NCBI RefSeq assembly: GCF_012295525.1
Contig: NZ_CP051167.1
Span: forward strand, 806,001 to 870,000
Direction of reading: 5' to 3'
Length of the DNA: 64,000 bases
DNA from: Oxynema aestuarii AP17
GTDB taxonomy: Bacteria; Cyanobacteriota; Cyanobacteriia; Cyanobacteriales; Laspinemataceae
The stretch's first letter is position 1. Each line of letters starts with the position of its first letter. The notes below the pieces were generated by a model. That model saw only the letters and a program-made list of their open reading frames with translations, was not told the DNA's origin and searched no databases. Both the position numbers and the translations under genes were made by a program. This document shows positions 44,686-52,900 of this stretch, one piece after another.

Positions 44686-46275
44686 ATGAAGCTGATGCGC
44701 GATCGCCCCCAACTTAATTGGAATCATAGACTAGAAAAAGCGGCTTTACCAATTTTTATTGGTGGCTTTCTTTTCGTGGCGATCGCCACTTTATTTCCTT
44801 TCGATTTTTACCTACCCGATCGCTTCTCACTGCCAAATTTATTAGACAGCTTTCATTTAGCCCCTTCTCGACAAACGGCATTTAAAGATTTAGTTGAAAA
44901 TTTAATCTTATTTCTACCCCTAGGATTCGGCGCGAGTGGGTTACTAGCAAAAACCCAGTTAAACCCTCGCATTCAGTTGAGTTTAATCTTAATTTGTAGT
45001 GCTTTTTTCTCGTCTACTATTGAAACATTGCAAGCCTTTTTACCCTCACGACATCCCACGGGAACGGACATTTTAACCAACACGATCGGATCGGGGTTGG
45101 GCTATTTTACATTTTGCCATTGGCGATTTCAATTAGCGCAGGCGATCGCCCGAATCCTGCGTCGAATTCAGCGAGGAAGTACGGTTAAAAATTTAAGTTT
45201 TATTTATTGGGGATATTTTCTAATTATTTTAATCATCTCCAGTGCAGTTCAGACGACTACCAATCTGAGCAACTGGAATACAGATTATCCCTTAATTATT
45301 GGCAATGAAGCGACGGGCGATCGCCCGTGGAACGGTTCAATCTCTCAATTAGCGATCGCCGATCGCACGTTGTCCGAACCAGAAATCAATACCCTATTTC
45401 AACAAGAATCTAAATTCTCACTCAATTCATCATCTTGGCTAATTTCTTATCAGTTCGATCGCCCCAATCCCTGGCAAAGTCGCGATGAAATTTTACTGCC
45501 CTTGTTGACTCCATCAAAATCATTAAAGCCCGAAAAAGACGGAGTGTTAAACTTGAATCCCGATCGCTGGCTGCAAACAGAAAGATCGGCGAAAAACTTG
45601 ATAAAAATTCTCCGTCAACAACATCAGTTTAGCTTGATGTTGACTTTAGCCACTCTCGAAGATCGACAAAGTGGCCCGGCGCGCATTGTTTCCCTATCAA
45701 AAACGCCTTTTGAGCGCAATTTAACCCTGGGACAAGAAGAAAACGATTTGGTATTTCGGTTGCGAACGCCAATCACCGGACGGAATGGAATGAATCCGGA
45801 ATTTGTCGTTCCTAACTTTTTTAGCGATCGCCAATTTCATCGCTTACTGATCGCTTACGATGGCGCAAATTTAGCGTTTTATCGCGATCGCCCAACGCCT
45901 TTATCTGAAATTCGTTTAACTCCAGATTTTATTTTATTTCGCTATTTATTATTAAATTTTGAAGAGTCAGTTTTACGCTTAGATGCACCAAATGCGATCG
46001 TTTATTGCATTTTCTATTACAGTGTAGTTTTTATTCCTCTGGGAAGTTTAGCAGCAATTATCGGATATTTACGATTTCGCGATCGCCCTTGGATAGCTCG
46101 TTTGCTGATTTTTTTGGGAACAATTTTGCCGGGGTTTTTGCTGGAATTGCTGTTAAGTCGCATTCGCGGAACTGCGATGGCGGGCGATCGCCTGTTGTGG
46201 AGTTGGGCGATCGCGAGTTTAGCGGTTTGGGGAGTGATGAGATATGTTAGAGTGCGCTCCCTTAACACTGATTAA
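44686..46275 (+). CDS. VanZ-like membrane protein with inserted LamG-like domain
   Basis: The 529-residue product has a VanZ-like N-terminal half (about 20-150): membrane segments with LFPFDFYLPDR, LVENLILFLPLGFG and the SRHPTGTDILTNTIGSGLG motif. A membrane segment at about 170-190 leads into an extracytoplasmic region of about 230 residues with LamG/concanavalin character (DRPWNGSISQLAIADRTLSE). Two or three further membrane segments follow at 440-515. VanZ proteins often accompany surface-polysaccharide genes. The start is 11 nt after lhgO. Function is not known. Confidence 0.75.
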   Translation: MKLMRDRPQLNWNHRLEKAALPIFIGGFLFVAIATLFPFDFYLPDRFSLPNLLDSFHLAPSRQTAFKDLVENLILFLPLGFGASGLLAKTQLNPRIQLSLILICSAFFSSTIETLQAFLPSRHPTGTDILTNTIGSGLGYFTFCHWRFQLAQAIARILRRIQRGSTVKNLSFIYWGYFLIILIISSAVQTTTNLSNWNTDYPLIIGNEATGDRPWNGSISQLAIADRTLSEPEINTLFQQESKFSLNSSSWLISYQFDRPNPWQSRDEILLPLLTPSKSLKPEKDGVLNLNPDRWLQTERSAKNLIKILRQQHQFSLMLTLATLEDRQSGPARIVSLSKTPFERNLTLGQEENDLVFRLRTPITGRNGMNPEFVVPNFFSDRQFHRLLIAYDGANLAFYRDRPTPLSEIRLTPDFILFRYLLLNFEESVLRLDAPNAIVYCIFYYSVVFIPLGSLAAIIGYLRFRDRPWIARLLIFLGTILPGFLLELLLSRIRGTAMAGDRLLWSWAIASLAVWGVMRYVRVRSLNTD

Positions 46276-46350
46276 ATCTCTTAAAAACAGGAGATTGAAG
46301 TTAAATTAAGTTCGATCGATGACCTTTAATAAAAACCAGGAAAAATAGTC

Positions 46351-47541
46351 ATGAATTCTAACAATAATAAACACGAGTGTCAGGTATGCGGTCAAGCTGA
46401 ATTGGAACCCTTTTTCAAAATGCTAGAGGTTCCAATTTACTGTAATTTATTATGGTCGCAACGGGAAGGGGCGATCGCCTGTCCGAAAGGAGATATTGAA
46501 TTAGCATTTTGTCCAAATTGCGGGTTTATTTACAATACCTCATTTAACCCGGAACAGTTGGACTATTCCCAAGAATATGAAAATTCGCTGCACTATTCTC
46601 CCCGGTTTCAACAATATGCGGACGATCTGGCAAAACGGCTGATTCAACAGTACGATTTGCACGGCAAAGATATTATCGAAGTTGGCAGTGGTAAGGGCGA
46701 TTTTCTCGTCGCTTTATGTCAATTTGGCGACAATCGAGGGGTCGGGTTCGATCCGACTTACATCCCGCGATCGGAACATCATCCAATGGCGGAGAAAGTG
46801 ACTTTTGTCTGCGATTATTATTCAGAAAAATATCGAGAGTATCAAGCCGATTTAATTTGCTGTCGCCATACCTTAGAACACGTTCCCGATCCGAATCGCT
46901 TGTTAAACTCCCTACGGGCGGCAATCGGCGATCGCCTGGATACGGCGGTATTTTTTGAAGTTCCCAATGCCTTACATACGTTCCAAAATTTAGCCGTTTG
47001 GGATATTATTTACGAGCATTGCGGTTATTTTTCTCCTGCATCTTTAACCCACAGTTTTATCGCGTCTGGATTTACTGTTAAAGCAGTTGAAGAAACCTTT
47101 GAAAGCCAGTTTTTGACCTTAGATGCGTTACCGACCGATGGAAACGGATCGGTTGGGGAGAAAAACGGCGCGGAAGTTACCAGTTTAGCGCGCGATCTTG
47201 CAGAATTTAAGAACAAGTTCGATAAGTTAGTCGCAACTTGGCAGGAAAAATTAGGGGCGATCGCCGAAACAGGAAAAAAGGCGGTGGTTTGGGGTGCCGG
47301 ATCGAAGGGAGTGACCTTTTTAAATATTCTCAAAGCTCATGAGGCGATCGCCTATATTGTCGATATCAATCCCCGCAAGCAGGGAATGTACGTTCCGGGA
47401 ACGGGTCAGCCGATCGTTGCGCCGGAATTTCTCAAGGAATATCAGCCAGATTTAGTGATTGTAATGAATCCGATTTATCAGGCAGAAATTAGCGAGCAGG
47501 TGGCGAGTTTTGGCGTTAATGCAGAAGTAATCTCTGTTTGA
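46351..47541 (+). CDS. Zinc-ribbon sugar C-methyltransferase family (copy 3)
   Basis: The 396-residue product has CQVCGQAEL...CPNCGFIYN (zinc-binding), SAM-binding DIIEVGSGKGDFLVALCQ and GFDPTYI, the CCRHTLEHVPDP segment, and AVVWGAGSKGVTFLNIL in the C-terminal domain. It is a close relative of the gene at 39812, with the same domain order and near-identical motif blocks. The two may act on different sugars or result from duplication within the cluster. It is the last gene of the glycan region on this strand. Confidence 0.82.
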   Translation: MNSNNNKHECQVCGQAELEPFFKMLEVPIYCNLLWSQREGAIACPKGDIELAFCPNCGFIYNTSFNPEQLDYSQEYENSLHYSPRFQQYADDLAKRLIQQYDLHGKDIIEVGSGKGDFLVALCQFGDNRGVGFDPTYIPRSEHHPMAEKVTFVCDYYSEKYREYQADLICCRHTLEHVPDPNRLLNSLRAAIGDRLDTAVFFEVPNALHTFQNLAVWDIIYEHCGYFSPASLTHSFIASGFTVKAVEETFESQFLTLDALPTDGNGSVGEKNGAEVTSLARDLAEFKNKFDKLVATWQEKLGAIAETGKKAVVWGAGSKGVTFLNILKAHEAIAYIVDINPRKQGMYVPGTGQPIVAPEFLKEYQPDLVIVMNPIYQAEISEQVASFGVNAEVISV

Positions 47542-47668
47542 CGACCCGATTCGCCCCTCCAACTGACGAGGGCGCCTTCCCCGGCGTGTCAGCAAATCGT
47601 GAAAATTTATGAATTTTTGTAAAATTTGCTATACCTGGGGAAGTGGACTCAACAATCCAGGAGCGAAC

Positions 47669-48463
47669 ATGACCATCGAACTGTATCAATTTGAAGTGTC
47701 GCAATATAGCGAGAAAGTCCGGCTAATTCTGGATTACAAGGGGTTGGACTATCGCAAAATCGAGGTCACTCCCGGGGTGGGACAGCTCGAAATTTATCAG
47801 ATGTCGGGTCAGCGACAAGTCCCGGTGATTAAGGACGGTAACCGGGTGGTTGCGGATTCGACGGCGATCGCCAAATATTTAGATGAAACCTATCCAGATC
47901 GCCCGTTAATTCCAACTGCCCCGAAATCTCGCGCCCTGACGCTGATGATGGAAGAATGGGCCGACGAGTCGATTGGCGCCAAAAGTCGCCTGCTGCTGTT
48001 TAGCGGGTTGAAAGACCAAAGCTTCCGCAGTGCGCTGTTACCGCCGAATACGCCGGAATTGGTCAAAAACTTGGTCGAAGCGGTCCCCTCGGAGGTGTTG
48101 CAGGCGGTTGGATTTGGCATTGGTGCCAGTCCGGAAGCGGTACAAGCGGCGGAAACGGCTATTCAGCAGGATTTAGAGGCCCTTTGCTTGTTGTTGCAAG
48201 ACAGCCCCTATTTAACCGGGGATACGCCGACGCTGGCTGATTTTAGCGTGGCTGGTTTGTCGATGTTGTTGAAATTCCCGGAAGGAAACTATCTGGATTT
48301 ACCGGAACAATTGCAGGGTAAAGGGGTGCCGGGAATTGCGGACAATCCGCTATACGAAACCTTTTTCACCTGGCGCGATCGCCTGTACGCCGAGTATCGT
48401 CAACCGCGCATTCCGACGACGACGGCCCAGGCGGGACAACCGACTTCAATTAATATTGAATAA
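47669..48463 (+). CDS. Glutathione S-transferase family protein
   Basis: The product is 264 residues from the ATG at 47669; 20 upstream in-frame codons are excluded because the thioredoxin-like fold begins at TIELYQFEVSQYSEKVRLIL. The domain continues with MSGQRQVPVIKDG and ADSTAIAKYLDETYPDRPL (cis-Pro and Glu/Ser region of the glutathione site). The helical C-terminal domain includes YLTGDTPTLADFSVAGL. The substrate is unknown. The SQYSEKV segment has Ser at the usual catalytic position. Confidence 0.87.
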   Translation: MTIELYQFEVSQYSEKVRLILDYKGLDYRKIEVTPGVGQLEIYQMSGQRQVPVIKDGNRVVADSTAIAKYLDETYPDRPLIPTAPKSRALTLMMEEWADESIGAKSRLLLFSGLKDQSFRSALLPPNTPELVKNLVEAVPSEVLQAVGFGIGASPEAVQAAETAIQQDLEALCLLLQDSPYLTGDTPTLADFSVAGLSMLLKFPEGNYLDLPEQLQGKGVPGIADNPLYETFFTWRDRLYAEYRQPRIPTTTAQAGQPTSINIE

Positions 48464-48583
48464 TTGTTAATAGGTTGTAAAAATATGGGTTTTAGGGACG
48501 CGATATTGCCGTGTCCCTAACCTCGTCTCTCTCATGATTTTTGAAAAAGGTTACAGCATTTTCCTCGGCTATGCAAAACATTT

Positions 48584-48658
48584 AGATCCCCCTAAATCCC
48601 CCTTAAAAAGGGAAACTTTCCTCCTTCGCCCCCCTTTGAAAGGGGGGTTGGGGGGGAT
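48584..48658. repeat. Two-arm palindromic repeat
   Basis: GATCCCCCTAAATCCCCC TTAAAAAGGG and, after about 15 nt, CGCCCCCCTTTGAAAGGGGGG TTGGGGGGAT. It is the inverted form of the repeat at 41071-41141. The second arm matches the one inside the broken tnpB. Confidence 0.8.
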
Positions 48659-48728
48659 AAAGAGATCGGCACTGTACTTCATCAGACGCGCGAGTGCTGT
48701 ATAATTTTTCTCAAAAGCTATTGTTAAC

Positions 48729-49394
48729 ATGGATATTCAATCGCATCAAAGAGTTAACGATATTTTACTCGCCCCTTTAGAAAGACCGTTATTGCAGTGG
48801 TTTGCCGCGCGGATGCCACTTTGGGTTACTCCGGATCGGTTAACGGGAATTGGGCTGTTAGGGGCGCTGTCGATCGGTGCGAGTTATGGGGCGACCCAGT
48901 GGAATTCTAACTTTTTGTGGTTGGCGAATGTGGGTTTTTTCCTCAATTGGTTTGGGGACGGTTTGGACGGAACTTTAGCGCGATATCGCCGCATCGAACG
49001 ACCGAAATATGGTTTTTTTGTGGATCATACGGTGGATGCGATCGCCCAACTGGCGATCGTTTTGGGGTTGGGATGCTCGCCCTATTTCACCTTTTCGATC
49101 GCCTGTTTGGGATTAATCGGTTATTTGTTAATGTCGATTCTGGTTTACGTCCGCACTTGTGTCGATGGCGTTTTCCAAATTTCTTACGGTAAAATTGGAC
49201 CGACGGAAGTGCGGTTGCTGCTTGTTATTTTAAATGTCATTATTTATTTTGTCGGTTCGGTAACGATCGCCCTACCCTTTGCGACAATTTCTGTTTACGA
49301 TTTCTTGGCTTTGACTGTGGCGATCGCCCTGATTTTAACCTTTATCATTTCCAGCTTTCGCTACGCTCGCATCCTGGCCAAAATCGATCCGTAA
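48729..49394 (+). CDS. CDP-alcohol phosphatidyltransferase
   Basis: The 221-residue multi-span protein has the family motif in DGLDGTLARYRRIERPKYG then FFVDHTVD, which fits D-x2-DG-x2-AR-x8-G-x3-D-x3-D. These enzymes join a CDP-linked lipid or alcohol to an acceptor in phospholipid synthesis. Whether the product is a phosphatidylglycerol precursor or another lipid cannot be told. About five membrane segments follow. It stands alone behind a palindromic repeat. Confidence 0.88.
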   Translation: MDIQSHQRVNDILLAPLERPLLQWFAARMPLWVTPDRLTGIGLLGALSIGASYGATQWNSNFLWLANVGFFLNWFGDGLDGTLARYRRIERPKYGFFVDHTVDAIAQLAIVLGLGCSPYFTFSIACLGLIGYLLMSILVYVRTCVDGVFQISYGKIGPTEVRLLLVILNVIIYFVGSVTIALPFATISVYDFLALTVAIALILTFIISSFRYARILAKIDP

Positions 49395-49496
49395 TTCCGC
49401 GTTTTTTTGCTCTTGCTTGTTCCAAGGGAGCCGCTTCGCGAACAGATCTGCGTCTCCCTAGGGGAATCGGCGCAATTTTTATCTAGAATCGAACCA

Positions 49497-49591
49497 GCAA
49501 AAGCACTCGCAAAAGCACTCGCAAAAGCACTCGCAAAAGCACTCGCAAAAGCACTCGCAAAAGCACTCGCAAAAGCACTCGTCAAAGCACA
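49497..49591. repeat. 12-bp tandem repeat abutting a start codon
   Basis: GCAAAAGCACTC occurs seven times without change from 49497 to 49580, followed by the variant GTCAAAGCACA up to the ATG at 49592. Read in one frame it encodes repeated KALA. That short frame (from TTG 49407) stops at the TGA in ATGA, overlapping the next gene's ATG. No Shine-Dalgarno stands before the ATG. Confidence 0.9.
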
Positions 49592-49990
49592 ATGACAAAC
49601 AAATCTAAAAACAGGCGATCGATCGCCCGGGTTGCCACGGTTTGCGCGCTCCTCTTGCTACTCGGTTCGCCCTGGGGGGCGATCGCCCGCGCCGAGACCC
49701 CAGAACTGCCCGAAGCCGTTGCCCGTGCCGTTCTCGCCGATCTCAGCCGGGAAACCGAGATCCCCGAAAACGCCCTCACGATCGTCGCCGCCGAGCGCGA
49801 AACCTGGCCCGACGGCTGCCTCGGCTTAGCCGAACCCGATCGCTTCTGCACTCAAGCCCTCGTTTCCGGGTGGGAAGTGAGCATTCGCAGCGCACGACGA
49901 GAGTGGACGTATCGCACGGACGATACCGGAGCGGCGGTCAAACTCGATCGGGGCCATCAACTCAAATCTCGCTCCAGACAAGCGACATAG
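49592..49990 (+). CDS. Small exported protein of unknown function
   Basis: The 132-residue product has a signal peptide (basic start, then VATVCALLLLLGSPWGAIARA, cleavage likely after ARA). The mature part has LPEAVARAVLADLSRET and ERETWPDGCLGLAEPDRFC, with two Cys. Similar small exported proteins are frequent in cyanobacteria and undefined. Its 3' end overlaps the large kinase gene, on the other strand, by 34 nt. Confidence 0.7.
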   Translation: MTNKSKNRRSIARVATVCALLLLLGSPWGAIARAETPELPEAVARAVLADLSRETEIPENALTIVAAERETWPDGCLGLAEPDRFCTQALVSGWEVSIRSARREWTYRTDDTGAAVKLDRGHQLKSRSRQAT

Positions 49991-52900
49991 CGTTTAATAT
50001 TCGTGAGAATATCGGCGATCGCGCCGAGGAGGGGCGTCACTTGGGAGCCGTCCTCCTCCGCCGCTCGCCGTTCCAACCCCTCGGCGATTTCGGGCATTTT
50101 CCGCAAGCCGATCGTCGCCGCACCCCCTTTAATTTGGTGAGCCAATTGGCACAGAGTTTGCCAATCCGACGCCTCAAACGCCACTTGAGCCTGTTCGACC
50201 TCCAATTGTGTATCTTCCAAAAAAGTTTGCAGCACTTCGATTTGAAACTGGCGATCGTTTTGGGTAATTTGTTCGAGCCATTCGAGATCGAAAATTTGCT
50301 CGGGTTCGAGGGTGTCGCAAGCTAGATCCGGATTCGCCACAGGAAGCTGAGGCGTCTCGGGGATCGTTCGCGCCTGAATCGCGGCGGTCCAGTCGAGTAG
50401 AACCCGGGTGAGATCTTCGAGGCTGACAGGTTTGCTCAGATAGTCGTCCATCCCCGCCGCCAAACATTTCTCACGATCGCCCTTGAGCGCGTAAGCCGTC
50501 AAACCGATCACGATCGTGTGGCGGTCGTTCCCCTCTTGTTGGCGGATGCGCCGCGTGGTTTCGTAACCGTCGAGAACGGGCATTTGACAGTCCATCAACA
50601 CCAAATCGTACTCCTGCTCGGCCATGCGATCGAGGGCTTCTTGCCCGTTATTCGCACAATCGGCTTGATAGCCCAACACTTTAAGCTGATTGAGACTGAC
50701 TTTTTGATTGATCGGCGTATCTTCCACCAGCAAAATTTTCAACCGTGGATGCTGACCGAAAGACGCGCTCGGGGTTGTTGGCGAGGGGTGCGAACTCCTA
50801 GAGCCGCGATCCGCCCCCGCCTCGCGAGCGCCATTCTCCTGACTCGCTTGGAGTTGCCGAGCGAACGCGAACGGAGACTCCGAGGCGATCGCCCGCACCA
50901 GACAATCGAACAGCCGCGACGCTTTCACGGGTTTGGTCACGTAATCGCGAGCGCCGAGATCGAGTAATACTTGGGCATCCTGAAGCCGATTAAACGGCGT
51001 CAGCAACACCCATTTCGTTTCCGAAGAAGGAATTTCCACCCCGAGTAAGTCCATAGAGGGGCCTTCTGGGATCTGCACGTCGAGCAACACGACGTCAAAC
51101 GGGCGATTTTGCGATCGCGCCTGATTCAAAGTTGGCAGCAACATCCAGGCGCGATCGATCGGCGTCACCTCCATCCCCCAATTGTTCCCCAAGCGGGCGA
51201 TCGCCTGACGCACCACAGCCCGTTCGCTCGCCACTAACAAGCGCAAACCTGCTAACGTCGTTACCGACGGTTCGGAAGCCCCCACAGTCGGACTGGCGGT
51301 CCCTGGGGCGATCGGAATTTCAAACCAAAAACAACTCCCCTCACCCGGCGTACTTTCGACCCCGATCTCCCCTCCCATCAACTCCACCAATTGCTTGCAA
51401 ATCGCCAACCCCAAACCCGTTCCGCCGTGTTTTTTCGTCGTCGAGCCGTCCACTTGGGAGAACGATTGGAACAACTTGCCTTGTGCTTCGGCGTCGATGC
51501 CAATTCCCGTATCGCGCACCACAAAGCGCAGCCAGGGGGTCGCCTCGGTATCCGCCTCGCTGTCAGTTTCACCTTCATCGAGAGCCTCCCCAGGGGCTAC
51601 GCCGGAGCATCTGCACTGGAGAATCGCGCTGACTTCCACCGCCACCTCGCCGCATTCGGTAAATTTAATCCCATTGCCGATTAAATTGGTCAACACCTGA
51701 CGCAGGCGCGAGGCATCGGCGCGGATGTATTGAGGAACCTGGGGGTCTACCGAGAGGACTAATTCTAAATTTTTGTTCTGCGCTTGCAGGGCGAGTAAAT
51801 CGAGAATTTGTTCCAAACAAGTGACTAAGTTAAACTCAGTGACCTCCAAACTCATCTCTCCGGCTTCGAGTTTGGAAAAATCGAGAATGTCGTTAATTAA
51901 ATCGAGTAAATTTTGACCGCTTATCTTCAAAGTCTGCACGAAATCTTGCTGTTCGGGACTGAGTTGAGTTCGCAACAACAAATCCGTCATCCCCAACACC
52001 CCATTCATCGGGGTGCGGATTTCGTGACTCATATTCGCCAAAAATAGAGATTTGAGCCGGGAGGCTTCTAAAGCCGCTTCTCGGGAGGCTTGAGAGAGTT
52101 CGAACAGGGTCGATTGTTGGATGGCGATCGCCAGATGGACGCTCAACTGGGAGAGCAGGTCGATTTCAAACTGACTCCAGCAGCGCGACCCGCGACATTC
52201 GTGAGCGATCAGCAAGCCCCACAATTGGGAAGCTTCTTCCTCCGGGACATCGTCTTGCACCCGGCTCGAATCTTGATGGATGATAATCGGGACGACGAGA
52301 TGGGCTTGCACTTGTAACGATCGCAGAAAGCGGACGCGATCCTCGTCGAAATTGGCGGTATCGATGTTATCGATCGCCGCAATTTGACCGCTCCGGTAGA
52401 GGGCGAAATCGGGATTGTTGGCGGGATTGTCTTCGAGATCGCGACCTAACAACGGCATCCATCCCGGCGCCACGGATTCGATCGCCACCGATCCGGTGCC
52501 GTCGTCTTCAAAACGGTAGACCACGGCGCGATCGGTTTCGAGTAACTGGCGCACCTCTTCGACGGCGGTACTGAGCGTTTGAGTGAGATTGAGCGACTGG
52601 CGCACGCGCTGGGCGATCGCAAACACCAGACGCTCGCGGTTGAACAGTTCGCGCAGTTGTTGTTCCGAGTGGCGCAGGGCCAATTCCGCCTGTTTGCGCG
52701 CCGTAATGTCGCCGACGATCGCGATCGCGTACTTCGGCTCCCCGAGCGGATCGCGGGTGAGCGAAATCGTCAGATTCACCCAGACATACTGCCCGTCGTG
52801 ACGTAACAAACGCTGCTCGACGGCGTAACTGTGAATCTCCCCGGCGAGCATTTGCAAGTTATACTCGATTTCCATCGCCAAATCGTCGGGATGGGCGATA

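Noticed and set aside
49497-49591. Repeat array as a possible CRISPR
   Set aside because: Units are 12 nt with no spacers, and there are no cas genes in the window.
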